DNA of 64,000 nucleotides from Thalassospira profundimaris (GTDB lineage Bacteria; Pseudomonadota; Alphaproteobacteria; Rhodospirillales; Thalassospiraceae). The translations under genes and the position numbers were made by a program. This document shows, one piece after another, positions 25,860 through 35,395 of this stretch; positions within the stretch are counted from its first letter, which is position 1, and the number at the start of each line of letters is the position of its first letter. The notes beneath the pieces are model-generated. The model was not told the DNA's origin and ran no database searches. It worked only from the letters and a program-made list of their open reading frames with translations. The stretch is from contig NZ_JPWF01000010.1 in the NCBI RefSeq assembly GCF_003326675.1, positions 62,001 to 126,000 of the forward strand. Reading direction: 5' to 3'.

Positions 25860-26879
25860 TTAGCCAACGGTGTGTGGCAGGGCTGAAATCACATCAATCG
25901 GGCTGTTCCAGGCACAGACAAAACGATAGGCATCCGGTCCGATAGACGCCCATGGACGGAACACCAATCCGGCATCACGAAGCCGTTGGGCCAGCTTGTC
26001 ATTCATGCGAATGAAAAGCTCGTTGCCCTGGGGCGTGAAGGCGGCCTCTGCGCCCAGGCTTTCAAGGCTGTGTTGCAGGGCTTTTGCCGCGTCGTTGGCG
26101 TGCCTTGCATTACGGAGCCAAAGATCATCCTGCAAATAGGCCAGAAGCTGTGCGGCAAGGTAACGGTGCTTTGAAAACAGATGTCCGCCGCGCTTACGGC
26201 TTTTTTCGGTATGGCGGCGCAGTTTCGGATCAAACAGGATGATGGCATCAACTGCCAGTGCCCCGTTTTTGGTTGCCCCGAAACTCAGCACGTCGACACC
26301 GGCCTTCCAGGTAATGTCCGCCGGATGACAACCAAGTGTCGCAACCGCATTGGCAAAGCGCGCCCCATCCATAAACAGACGCATTCCGTGCTTTCGACAG
26401 ACCTTGCCAATCGCCTGAACTTCATCAACGCCATAAACCGTTCCGAATTCTGTCGTCTGGGTGATGGCAACGCATTCCGGGTCCACCGAATGCATCCCGT
26501 TCGAGACATGCTTGCCAAGGTAGGTATCGAGAATACCGGCCTCGATCTTCGCCGATGGTCCGTCGATGCCAAGCAGTTTGGCACCGCCACCATAAAAAGC
26601 CACACCGGTTGATTCCGTCATATTGATATGGGCGTGATGATGGCAAACGATCCCGCCGAACGGTGATACCAGTCCCGAAAGTCCGACAAGGTTGGCGGCT
26701 GTGCCGGTTGCGACGGGAACCACGCAGACTTCTGTTCCAAACAGTTCTGAAAACGCGGCATCAAGTTGCTGGCTTTTGTCATCTGCCCCATAGGGCAACG
26801 CAGCACTGTCACTTTCAGCGGCAATGGCGGCAAGAATTTCGGGGCAAATCGGCGTAACGTTATCGGACGAGAAATTCAT
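25860..26879 (-). CDS. ltaE: Low-specificity L-threonine aldolase (copy 2)
   Basis: This second 339-residue aldolase has MNFSSDNVTPICPEILAAI, VATGTAANLVGLSGL, CHHHAHI, LFMDGARFANAV and the PLP lysine in LSFGATKNGALAVDA. All catalytic residues seen in copy 1 are kept. ATG 26879 is preferred over a longer frame (26987) because it aligns with copy 1 and has GAGG 8 bases upstream. The two differ across most loops, so the duplication is not recent and substrate ranges may differ. The cyclase gene stops 114 bp upstream on the same strand. Confidence 0.92.
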   Translation of the reverse strand: MNFSSDNVTPICPEILAAIAAESDSAALPYGADDKSQQLDAAFSELFGTEVCVVPVATGTAANLVGLSGLVSPFGGIVCHHHAHINMTESTGVAFYGGGAKLLGIDGPSAKIEAGILDTYLGKHVSNGMHSVDPECVAITQTTEFGTVYGVDEVQAIGKVCRKHGMRLFMDGARFANAVATLGCHPADITWKAGVDVLSFGATKNGALAVDAIILFDPKLRRHTEKSRKRGGHLFSKHRYLAAQLLAYLQDDLWLRNARHANDAAKALQHSLESLGAEAAFTPQGNELFIRMNDKLAQRLRDAGLVFRPWASIGPDAYRFVCAWNSPIDVISALPHTVG

Positions 26880-26993
26880 CGGTGGTGGCCTCGTGATCAC
26901 GGTGGGGCGCAGGAAGCATTTTGCAATGGCGGATTTCAGGAACGGACGTTCCAGTGTCACAGTGTGGTGCTTCGGCGCTTTTGGCAAGTACCG

Positions 26994-29276
26994 CTATTTG
27001 CTGTTTGCCACAAACACGCCATCCCATTCCGCGGGCGGAGGGGCTTCGCGGAAGGTCGCGATACGTTCGACATACATGTCATAAAGTTCTGAAAGGGCAC
27101 CAACATCGCGCGATGCTTCGCGGCATTTCGCAATCAGGTCTTCGGCCAAATCCCACTTCTGGCTGCGATAGGCATCAAGCATCTGAACGTGAAGCGTCTG
27201 ACAGGTTGTGAAGGCATCCGATGAACGAAGGGTCCCGGCACCCAAAAGGGTGAAGATGTGAACAGCTTCGGTCTTGCCCTTAACCGCAATCAGATCAAGT
27301 TCCAGCGTTGCAAAATCTTCTTCGACCCGCTGGGCCGTATCTTCGCCCAGAACGATATTCACACCGTAATTCTTTGATTGGCCTTCAAGCCGGGATGCCA
27401 GGTTCACCGCATCGCCAAGGACCGAGTAATCAAAGCGTTGCTCTGATCCCATATTGCCGACAAGGCATTCACCGCAATTGATCCCGATCCCGATATTCAG
27501 CGGCAGGAAGACCTGACCATCCCGGTTGGCTTCTTCAAGGCGTTCGGCATTTAAAACATCAAGGGCTTCGAACATGGCAAGGGCACTATCGCAGGCACGA
27601 TGAGCATGGCGTTCAACATCAAGCGGCGCATTCCAGAAGGCCATGATGCAGTCGCCCATATATTTGTCGATGGTGCCTTCCCGATCGAGAATGCATTCGG
27701 TCAGTGGCGTCAACAGCCGGTTGATCAGCTGTGTCAGGCCCTGCGGATTGGATTTGAACCCTTCAGAAATCGACGTAAACCCACGGACATCACAGAACAT
27801 CAAGGTCATGTCGCGGGTTTCACCACCAAGCTTCAATTGTTCCGGATGCTGGGCAAGCTGTTCGACAAGGGCCGGTGATAAATAGTTGGCAAAAGCCGCA
27901 CGGACCTGACGGCGTTCGCCCTCGGTGCGCATAAAGCCCAGTGAACTTGTGGCAAGGTAAACCGCAATCAGCGACACAATCGGATAAAGCGGATCAATCA
28001 AAAGAAGCTTGTCGGTATAGGCCCACCAGGAAACACCAAGAGCCCCCGCGATAATTCCAAGGCCGATGATTGCAGGCCAGATTGCGCCAAGTCGGGGAAC
28101 GGCAATGATGAAAAACAAGCCCACCAGCAACAGGCTCAGCATTTCAATTTCTGCGGCCCAATAAGGACGGGTCAGGAAATGTTCGAGAAGCATCTGTTCA
28201 AGCATCTCGGCATGGATTTCCGCCCCCGGGATGACACGGTTAAGCGGGGATGATCGTAAATCAAGCAGCCCGGCTGCGCTGGTGCCAACCACTGTCATCT
28301 TGTTTTGCAGCGTTTCGGCCGGGATCGTACCATCCAGAATATCGGTCGCCGAAAGATAACGATCCGGTCGGTGGCCGGTAAAATGCACCCACATATTGCC
28401 AGCATGGTCAGTCGGGATCGTAATTGCGCCGACCCGAACAGAGGCAATCCCTTCGGAGTTGGTCCAGCGCGCACTGCCGCTTGCACCGGACATACGTACA
28501 AGCATGGTTTTGGGCGCATTTTGCAGAACGCGCAACATCTCGACGGTCAGGGTCGGATAAACCGGCTTGCCAATTACCGGCTGGTCGTCGTCAATGGCAG
28601 CAAGAAGCGGCACACGGCGGACAATGCCGTCCTGTTCAGGGGAAACGTTGATCAGGGCATTTCCCGTTGCGGCCCCTTCGATGACATCAAGGTTTTTTGC
28701 CGCACTTGGCAGGACAGGAACGAAATCAGAAAGAACACGACCGGCTTCGCCTGCAGCACTGAAATTGCCAACCTGTCGGGGCAGGGCTTCAAATGCCCCA
28801 TTGCGCAATTGAACGGCGGTAACGACATTGCCGGTGCCTGCGATGAATTGCGCAAACAGCTGGTCATGATCGGGAAGCTGCTTTGCCAGTTCAGAAATCT
28901 GGTCCTGTTCCGGGGATTGCGGCCAATCGGCAATCACACGCGATGGCGATGTCCGGTCCGGTTCGGCAAACACCATATCAAAGCCAACCACGACGGCACC
29001 GGATGCGCGCAGTTTGTAAAGCAACTGGGCAAGACGTGTGCGGGGCCAGGGCCACTGGCCCTGTTCTTCAAGACTATGTTCATCGATATCAACAATCCGC
29101 ACCCCGACATCTTCATATTGGCGCGGGGCAATCTGCTGATAAACGTCAAACAGCGTCAGGCGCAGTTGATCAACAACCGGCACATTCTGCCACCGCAAGA
29201 CGATAAAGGTGAACAGAATGGCCAGTGGAACAAGATACTGCAGTCCGGTTGAAAGGCCTGATTTGCTGAGACGCAT
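26994..29276 (-). CDS. CHASE2-domain class III adenylate cyclase
   Basis: This 760-residue membrane cyclase has one N-terminal TM (about 14-30), a large periplasmic CHASE2 sensor (about 31-370, with VRIVDIDEHSLEEQGQWPWPR and the VVVGFDMVF element), three TM helices (about 375-450), then a class III catalytic domain. Metal Asp residues are in MFCDVRGF (about 496) and KYMGDCIMAF (about 542, with the purine-selecting Lys before it). VLGDAVNLASRLEG supplies the second substrate Asp, the transition-state Asn and Arg. All residues needed for an active homodimer are present, and the Lys/Asp pair favours ATP over GTP. The start is ATG 29276; it follows the FecR-domain gene by 31 bp. Confidence 0.93.
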   Translation of the reverse strand: MRLSKSGLSTGLQYLVPLAILFTFIVLRWQNVPVVDQLRLTLFDVYQQIAPRQYEDVGVRIVDIDEHSLEEQGQWPWPRTRLAQLLYKLRASGAVVVGFDMVFAEPDRTSPSRVIADWPQSPEQDQISELAKQLPDHDQLFAQFIAGTGNVVTAVQLRNGAFEALPRQVGNFSAAGEAGRVLSDFVPVLPSAAKNLDVIEGAATGNALINVSPEQDGIVRRVPLLAAIDDDQPVIGKPVYPTLTVEMLRVLQNAPKTMLVRMSGASGSARWTNSEGIASVRVGAITIPTDHAGNMWVHFTGHRPDRYLSATDILDGTIPAETLQNKMTVVGTSAAGLLDLRSSPLNRVIPGAEIHAEMLEQMLLEHFLTRPYWAAEIEMLSLLLVGLFFIIAVPRLGAIWPAIIGLGIIAGALGVSWWAYTDKLLLIDPLYPIVSLIAVYLATSSLGFMRTEGERRQVRAAFANYLSPALVEQLAQHPEQLKLGGETRDMTLMFCDVRGFTSISEGFKSNPQGLTQLINRLLTPLTECILDREGTIDKYMGDCIMAFWNAPLDVERHAHRACDSALAMFEALDVLNAERLEEANRDGQVFLPLNIGIGINCGECLVGNMGSEQRFDYSVLGDAVNLASRLEGQSKNYGVNIVLGEDTAQRVEEDFATLELDLIAVKGKTEAVHIFTLLGAGTLRSSDAFTTCQTLHVQMLDAYRSQKWDLAEDLIAKCREASRDVGALSELYDMYVERIATFREAPPPAEWDGVFVANSK

Positions 29277-29307
29277 CAAACTCTATCTACTTGTAGGATG
29301 AGCCAAA

Positions 29308-30744
29308 TTACTGTTCTGTCAATGTGTCGGAAGAGCCTTCACCTTCCGGTACAGCGTCCGTTTTCAGCGAGAAATCGACGTTGGTTGCATCCTTGAAGGT
29401 AACATCGGCGGAACAGCCCAATGTGCCACAGTCTTCGTTATATGTGAAATCGTTGCCTTTGAAGGCCACGCTCCCATTGATCGAGCTGTAATCAAACTGC
29501 GAGATCGATGCCGATCCGTCTGTAATCATGCCCTCTGATACACCCGTAAAATCAATATCGATTCTTCTGTTCGCGTAATCGACGGTCGTGCTGAAGTTAT
29601 AAGAAAGCTGACTTCCCCAAACCGGGATTACGCCAGTTGTTGCCGATCCGCTGGTGATTGTGCGAAGGGCATCATAGGTGAAACCACTCCCGGTATTTGG
29701 GGTGTTCTCGGTATTGTTATTCAGAATTGACGTCGTTTCAGTCGAATTGGATCCGCTATTGGTATTGTTGATTTGGGCGATGGCAAGCCCAAATGATTGC
29801 GCGCCCGTCGCACCGGTCTGGTTCGATGCCTGTCCGGTTTGTTGGGAGTTCAGGGCCACTTGCTGGCCGCCCGAACCGCCAGAAGACGAACTGCCGCTGC
29901 TTCCTGAACCTGAATTGTTTCCTGAATTCGAGTTCCTGCCGGAATTTGATGTGGTTCTTGTGACATTGGTTGAAAAGTCAAAGGTTGCGGCACTTGGCGG
30001 GAAACGAACCGGCGGGGTGACGGCGTTACCCGAAACAAACACGCCGAAATTCTCGCCGGTTACACTTTGCGAATTGCCGTTTGGATTGGAGGCGGCAAAG
30101 GCACCCGGGCGGGATGTTGTGTCGTTACGCGACAACCCTGGCCCCTGGTTAACAGCCATGAAAACCGGCTGATTTCCAGATTCCGGATCGGATGTGTCAA
30201 AGCTGCCCGGGATGATCTGGTTGGCCTGATCGGCCGTCATGGATCGGATCAGCCCGATGGTTCCGCGAATACCGATGGAGCCGACGGGAAGGTTGACATC
30301 CATACTTGATGGATTGTTTAGCGGGATTTTACCGGTGACGAAACGCATCACCCCGCGTGCCATATCGGCCACAATACGACCGTCGCCGGTTACAGGGTCA
30401 TAGACAAATTCATCGATGGCAACGTCACTATCCGGGCCGATGGTAAATACCGTTTCATCAAGCAGCAAAATCTGCATGCCGGCGCTGGGGGATGTGGTGA
30501 TACGGTCGCCAAGATAAACCGGCATCCCGCTTTCGACCAGAACGCCAATACCGTCACCTGCCTTCGCAAGGGTGATTTCACCGACAACGGCGGCAGATAC
30601 ACCGGCCATCTCGGCCTGAACTTCTGCGTTTGCCTGCTGAGTGGTCAGACCCGCGGTTGCGATTAACGCAGCACCAAACATCAATCTTTGTGCCAGTCGA
30701 TTGTTCGCTTTTGGCTGCGTGGGGATGGTTGTCACGTGTGGCAT
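29308..30744 (-). CDS. FecR-domain exported protein
   Basis: This 478-residue exported protein has a signal peptide (LMFGAALIATAGLTTQQANA). The FecR domain at about 45-170 includes GDRITTSPSAGMQILLLDE and FTIGPDSDVAIDEFVYDP, with MRFVTGKIPLNNP and VGSIGIRGT after it. A Ser/Gly/Asn-rich linker (about 265-340) leads to a C-terminal beta-rich domain with two cysteines in DCGTLGCS. Here FecR stands alone and is not a sigma-factor anti-sigma. It starts 2 bp after the TPR/barrel stop and precedes the cyclase, so the three form one operon. It may bind the barrel protein or the cyclase sensor (inference). Confidence 0.85.
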   Translation of the reverse strand: MPHVTTIPTQPKANNRLAQRLMFGAALIATAGLTTQQANAEVQAEMAGVSAAVVGEITLAKAGDGIGVLVESGMPVYLGDRITTSPSAGMQILLLDETVFTIGPDSDVAIDEFVYDPVTGDGRIVADMARGVMRFVTGKIPLNNPSSMDVNLPVGSIGIRGTIGLIRSMTADQANQIIPGSFDTSDPESGNQPVFMAVNQGPGLSRNDTTSRPGAFAASNPNGNSQSVTGENFGVFVSGNAVTPPVRFPPSAATFDFSTNVTRTTSNSGRNSNSGNNSGSGSSGSSSSGGSGGQQVALNSQQTGQASNQTGATGAQSFGLAIAQINNTNSGSNSTETTSILNNNTENTPNTGSGFTYDALRTITSGSATTGVIPVWGSQLSYNFSTTVDYANRRIDIDFTGVSEGMITDGSASISQFDYSSINGSVAFKGNDFTYNEDCGTLGCSADVTFKDATNVDFSLKTDAVPEGEGSSDTLTEQ

Positions 30745-30746
30745 CG

Positions 30747-32216
30747 TTAAAACTCCCAGCGTCGTGTCAGGAACACCTGTGCGCGTGCATTGTGGTATTC
30801 ATAATTGGGGATATTGGAATTGGTATCGAGATATTCGCCGGTGATCGACCAGCTGATCGGGGCCAGAAAATCAACAATCTGGTTTGCGGTTTCGCTGTCA
30901 CCAAACAAATTATCGGGCAAAAGGGCACCAAGCGGCGCACCATAGGTCAAACGCGTACGGATCGAACGATCCATGCGGCGTTGTGGAGAATTGCCGGTTA
31001 CCAGATAATCGGCCTCGCGGTATTGGTCGACATTGTATCGGACACTGCCGCTGATATAGCTGCCGCCACCAAACAGATAGGCGTGGATCACTTCTGTGCC
31101 CATGTTGTCATAACTGTAGTAATTGCGTGCGGCGTTCTTCTTGCCACCAGTCAGGTTGACCGTTGTCCGGTTTGCAGGTGACCAACTGTAATTGCCGCCG
31201 ACACGTGCGCCATAACGTTGCCCGGAATGCAGGCGCAAGGCACTAGATTCCGTGGTGTTCTGATAGCGTTCATCAGAATAGCTGACATCGCCGTTAAGAT
31301 TGAAGAACGGGCGCACATTCCAGTCCATGCGCAGGCGTCCTGTCCGGGCTGTCAGATATTTTTCGCGGCTAAGGGATTGAACTGTTTGACCGACTGTCGG
31401 GGTCAAAACCCAGTATCCGCCCCGGATGCGTGCCCCGATATCGGTCGAAAACGATCCAAGATCAAGTGAATCAAGTTGTACCTGGTCGCTCATATAGCCG
31501 GTCACGCTTGCAAAAACTTCGTGACCTTCCTGATATCCAAGATCGTAATTCAGATCATAGCGCAGCACCCCGAGATAGGAGATATCGTTCTGGGGAAGGT
31601 CTTGGGTTGCGGTGATATTGTTCAGTGTTCCGGTCACCAGTCGCTGCTTGTCAGAGGGGGCAGCGTTCCGGTTGCTGTCAATCTGGCTGCCGAGCGTCAG
31701 GGTGATACTTTGACTCAGGCGTTTGCGTCGACGTTCGATGGCGGCAAGATAACTGGAAATTTCGGCCGCAACACTTGGCGTTACATTCATCTTTTGCAGT
31801 TCTTCAAACTGCGTGCGGGCTTCGTCCAAGCTGTCCAGGCGATACAAGACAATCGCGTAATAAAGCCGAACGACTGCAAGATCTGGTTCAAGAACCAGAA
31901 TGCGTTCCAATGTTGCCGACGCACCACGAACATCACCGCGTGCAAGCTGGGCCTTGGCCCAGCGGAAATTCAGTACGACATCATCGGGATTGGTCAGAAT
32001 GTCGGCAAATGTGATGTCGCCACCGTCATCAGTGCGCATCAAAAGGTTGGAGCGGTCAATAATATCGGTCAGACGTGCATAATCGTCCGAAAGTTGGCGG
32101 GCTTCGTTTGTACGAACATCAACACTTTGCTGTGCAGATGCGCCTGTTGCCCCCAATGTCACAATTGCCAGACCAGCGACCCCCGCCGTCCAACGCTGCC
32201 ATGATCTTTTGATCAC
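30747..32216 (-). CDS. TPR and outer-membrane beta-barrel protein (Slam/DUF560-like)
   Basis: This 489-residue exported protein has a signal peptide ending at GASAQ-QS. TPR-like helices follow at about 80-160 (FRWAKAQLARGDVRGASATLERIL, then YAIVLYRLDSLDEARTQFEEL). The remainder is an amphipathic beta-strand barrel starting at SQSITLTLGSQIDSNRNAAP and ending in RRWEF, a C-terminal aromatic that recruits the BAM complex. The layout matches surface lipoprotein assembly modifier (Slam/DUF560) proteins. As first gene of the operon with FecR and the CHASE2 cyclase, it is probably its envelope channel or sensor. Confidence 0.85.
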   Translation of the reverse strand: MIKRSWQRWTAGVAGLAIVTLGATGASAQQSVDVRTNEARQLSDDYARLTDIIDRSNLLMRTDDGGDITFADILTNPDDVVLNFRWAKAQLARGDVRGASATLERILVLEPDLAVVRLYYAIVLYRLDSLDEARTQFEELQKMNVTPSVAAEISSYLAAIERRRKRLSQSITLTLGSQIDSNRNAAPSDKQRLVTGTLNNITATQDLPQNDISYLGVLRYDLNYDLGYQEGHEVFASVTGYMSDQVQLDSLDLGSFSTDIGARIRGGYWVLTPTVGQTVQSLSREKYLTARTGRLRMDWNVRPFFNLNGDVSYSDERYQNTTESSALRLHSGQRYGARVGGNYSWSPANRTTVNLTGGKKNAARNYYSYDNMGTEVIHAYLFGGGSYISGSVRYNVDQYREADYLVTGNSPQRRMDRSIRTRLTYGAPLGALLPDNLFGDSETANQIVDFLAPISWSITGEYLDTNSNIPNYEYHNARAQVFLTRRWEF

Positions 32217-32483
32217 ACCATTCCCCTAGTCCATACAGGTGGTCTGATCAGACCGGCCCATCAATTGAAGTTTGCTCGTTTAAATTGTTTATCGCACGCA
32301 ATGATATGCGCAGCCAAAATATTCTTTGGCTAACTTCCTAAAGACTATGGGCTTTCTGGTTGAGATGGAAGCCATTCACCCGATTAGGTGTGGGGTGCAC
32401 CTAAGGGTAGGCTATTCATACCTGCCGATAATTTATTAGAATTAGATAGGTATAGTTTTCCATCCAAATGTGGGCCGACGGTG
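32217..32483. promoter_or_regulatory. Upstream region of the barrel-FecR-cyclase operon
   Basis: This 267-bp AT-rich stretch should hold the operon promoter. TTAGGTG (32384-32390) and CACCTAA (32398-32404) form a 7-bp inverted repeat with a 7-base centre, a plausible operator. I could not fix a -35/-10 pair. Confidence 0.35.
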
Positions 32484-33917
32484 TTAAACCGCCGTTCCAC
32501 CGACCGTTAGACCATCAATGCGCAAGGTCGGCTGTCCGACACCAACCGGCACGCCCTGACCATCCTTGCCGCAAGTACCAATACCGTTATCAAGTTCCAT
32601 ATCATTGCCGATCATGGAAACCTTGGTCAGGCTATCAGGGCCATTGCCAATAAGGGTTGCGCCCTTGACCGGTGCGCCAACTTTGCCGTTTTCGATCAAA
32701 TAGGCCTCGGATGCCGAGAACACGAACTTGCCCGACGTGATATCGACCTGACCGCCGCCGAAATTGACGGCATAGATGCCGTTTTTGACAGATGCCAGAA
32801 CTTCTTCCGGCTCCTTGTCGCCGCCGAGCATATAGGTATTGGTCATGCGTGGCATCGGGGCATGGGCATAGGATTGACGACGGCCATTGCCGGTCGATTT
32901 CACGCCGGTCAGGCGCGCATTCAGGCGATCCTGCATAAAGCCCTTAAGGATACCATCCTCGATCAGAACCGTGCGCTGGGTCGGGGTGCCTTCATCATCA
33001 ATCGACAGCGACCCGCGGCGATCATTGATGGTGCCGTCGTCAACAACGGTGACACCAGGTGCGGCAATACGCTGGCCCAAAAGACCGGCAAAGGCGGAGG
33101 TTCCCTTGCGGTTGAAATCGCCCTCAAGACCGTGGCCGATGGCTTCATGCAGAAGGATACCGGGCCAGCCCGGGCCAAGCACCACGGTCATCTCGCCTGC
33201 CGGTGCTGCAACAGAATCAAGATTGACGATGGCCTGGCGCAGCGATTCATCAACCGCCTTCTTCCAGGTTTTCTCGTCAAAGAAGCCGTCATAACCAATG
33301 CGGCCGCCTTCGCCATGCGACCCGGATTCCATGCGGTCGCCCTGCTTGACGACGACCGAAACGTTAAAGCGCACCAGCGGGCGAATGTCGCCAATACGTT
33401 GCCCGCCCGAACGCCAGATCTGCACGGCCTGCCAGTTGCCCGAAATCGATGCGGATACCTGCACAACACGGGGATCACGCGACCGGGCATAGGCATCAAT
33501 CTGTGCCAGAAGGTCGACTTTTGCCTCAAACGTGGCTTCGCCCAGCGGGTTCACATCGGAATAAAGCGACACATTGGTGCCAATCGATCCCAGATCGACT
33601 TTGCCTGAACGGCCCGAACCAACGGCCTTGACGGTTTCGGCTGCACGGGCAACCGCATCATTGGACAGTTCGTTGGAATGGGAAAAGGCGGTGGCTTCAT
33701 CGGCAACTGCACGCAGGCCGAAACCCTGTGCCGTATCGAAATTCGCACTGCGCAGGCGTCCGTCATCCCAGACGAGGCTTTCCGATTGGCGGTATTCAAG
33801 GAACAGTTCCCCGTCTTCGGCCGCGCCCAGCGCGTCATTGACCTGTGATTCAAGCCGGTCGCGATCAAGATCACCCTTGGCGAAAAACAGATTATCAGTG
33901 GTGCGAAGATCGGTCAT
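32484..33917 (-). CDS. tldD: Metalloprotease TldD
   Basis: TldD is the catalytic half of the TldD/TldE zinc protease that processes microcin-like peptides and the CcdA antitoxin. The 477-residue protein has the zinc motif LLHEAIGHGLEGD, with HExxxH, plus the family blocks GSHGEGGRIGYDGFF, VDDGTINDRRGSLSIDDEGT and RMTNTYMLGGD. ATG 33917 has AAGGAGG 5 bases upstream. TldE/PmbA is not in the window, which is normal. It is divergent from the DUF3422 gene. Confidence 0.95.
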   Translation of the reverse strand: MTDLRTTDNLFFAKGDLDRDRLESQVNDALGAAEDGELFLEYRQSESLVWDDGRLRSANFDTAQGFGLRAVADEATAFSHSNELSNDAVARAAETVKAVGSGRSGKVDLGSIGTNVSLYSDVNPLGEATFEAKVDLLAQIDAYARSRDPRVVQVSASISGNWQAVQIWRSGGQRIGDIRPLVRFNVSVVVKQGDRMESGSHGEGGRIGYDGFFDEKTWKKAVDESLRQAIVNLDSVAAPAGEMTVVLGPGWPGILLHEAIGHGLEGDFNRKGTSAFAGLLGQRIAAPGVTVVDDGTINDRRGSLSIDDEGTPTQRTVLIEDGILKGFMQDRLNARLTGVKSTGNGRRQSYAHAPMPRMTNTYMLGGDKEPEEVLASVKNGIYAVNFGGGQVDITSGKFVFSASEAYLIENGKVGAPVKGATLIGNGPDSLTKVSMIGNDMELDNGIGTCGKDGQGVPVGVGQPTLRIDGLTVGGTAV

Positions 33918-34126
33918 GGAACCTCCTTGGGGGCCGAGATTATTCAGCCAGAGCAAATGAGTTTCCCCATATGACAAAATAGCGACATGACAGTATTTTC
34001 CCTTACGTTTTCGGGGTTTCTGTCACCTTCGACCTTCGTCTATACAGGTACTGTTCGGATCGCAAAAGAATATTGACCCGAACGCTTTATATAGACCGCA
34101 ATGGCCAATTATGAAAGCCCGTGGCA

Positions 34127-35395
34127 ATGTTTGTTGAGCATCCCCAGCGCGTCGCACTTCACAACGAAATTCATGCCCGCCCATTTGGCGGTGTCATAAG
34201 CCCGACGCGCTGTTCGTGTCTGGCCTTTCATGCCGGCGAAGAACTTGACGAAGCGGTGCGCGAACATTTCATCGCCTTTTGCAAACGGTTCAGCCTGACG
34301 CCACCGGCACCCGATCAGAAATATTTCGAAGCGGCCAGCGACGGCTTTTCGGTGATCTGGGAACGCCATACGGAATTTACGGTCTATGTCTTTAAACGCG
34401 CGGGGCCGTTTGAAAGCCCGTTCGATGATCCGGTGATCAATCTGGTGCCCAGTGACTGGTTGTCGGAAACGCCGGGCAAACTTCTGGTCGGGCTTCATAT
34501 TGTCGTCGAAAAAACCGAGCGCAGTGACGAAGAAATCTCGCGCCTGTTTGACCATAACGGCCTGACCGGCAGTCGGGTTTTGGGGGGCACGGCACAGGTC
34601 TGGACTGATTTCCGCCTGCATGGAGATGGTTTTGGCAGGATGCTGGTCAAGGATCAGGGGATGGAACCCCTCCAGGCCGGGCGACTGGTTCAGCGGCTTA
34701 AAGAAATTGAAGTCTATCGGATGATGGCGCTTCTGGCCTTTCCAATGGCCCATTGTGCAACGCCCAAGGTTTCCGAGATCGATACCCGTCTTTCGGATAT
34801 CACCGCTGAAATGGCCAGCAAAACCCAGACCGATGACGAAGAAACCCTTTCCAAACTGACCGATCTTGCCGCCCAGACCGAGGAAATGGCAGCATCATTG
34901 AATTATCGGTTCAGTGCGGCACGCGCCTATTACCGGATTGTTCAGGCCCGCCTGACCGAACTCCGCGAGGAACGCGTCGAGGGTGTTCAAACGATTACCG
35001 AATTTATGGAACGTCGTTTGGCCCCGGCCATGCGGACCTGCCAGAATATCGGGGACCGGTTGGAGGTCCTGTCAAAACGTGTGGCGCGCGCCAATAACCT
35101 GTTGCGCACGCGGGTCGACATCCTGCTTGAAGCCCAGAACCGCGATTTGCTGGCCAGCATGGATCGAAGGGTAAAGCTTCAACTGCGCCTGCAACAAACG
35201 GTCGAGGGCCTGTCGGTTGCTGCCATCACCTATTATTCGGTGGGGTTGCTTGGATATCTGTTCAAGGCGGTCAAGGATGCGGGTGTTCCGATCAATGATC
35301 GCCTTGCAACCGGGATTTCGGTCCCGGTTGTTCTGGCGGTGATCTGGCTTGCCATGCATCGGGTCAAAAAGGCCCTGCACAAGGCCGATCATTGA
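34127..35395 (+). CDS. DUF3422-family membrane protein
   Basis: This 422-residue protein matches DUF3422: the opening HPQRVALHNEIHARPFGGV, a soluble beta-rich N-domain, a central coiled-coil region (about 240-350, with repeated E/R/L heptads), and two C-terminal TM helices (TVEGLSVAAITYYSVGLLGYL, then SVPVVLAVIWLAMHRV) joined by a short loop. The family is conserved in proteobacteria and has no known reaction; the coiled coil plus TM hairpin suggests a membrane-anchored scaffold. The start is ATG 34127 or the nearby GTG 34121. It converges on ctaA with no gap. Confidence 0.8.
   Translation: MFVEHPQRVALHNEIHARPFGGVISPTRCSCLAFHAGEELDEAVREHFIAFCKRFSLTPPAPDQKYFEAASDGFSVIWERHTEFTVYVFKRAGPFESPFDDPVINLVPSDWLSETPGKLLVGLHIVVEKTERSDEEISRLFDHNGLTGSRVLGGTAQVWTDFRLHGDGFGRMLVKDQGMEPLQAGRLVQRLKEIEVYRMMALLAFPMAHCATPKVSEIDTRLSDITAEMASKTQTDDEETLSKLTDLAAQTEEMAASLNYRFSAARAYYRIVQARLTELREERVEGVQTITEFMERRLAPAMRTCQNIGDRLEVLSKRVARANNLLRTRVDILLEAQNRDLLASMDRRVKLQLRLQQTVEGLSVAAITYYSVGLLGYLFKAVKDAGVPINDRLATGISVPVVLAVIWLAMHRVKKALHKADH

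Noticed and set aside
28305..29252. 315-codon plus-strand open frame opposite the cyclase gene
   Set aside because: Antisense to a gene with all catalytic motifs; no start signal or recognisable protein.
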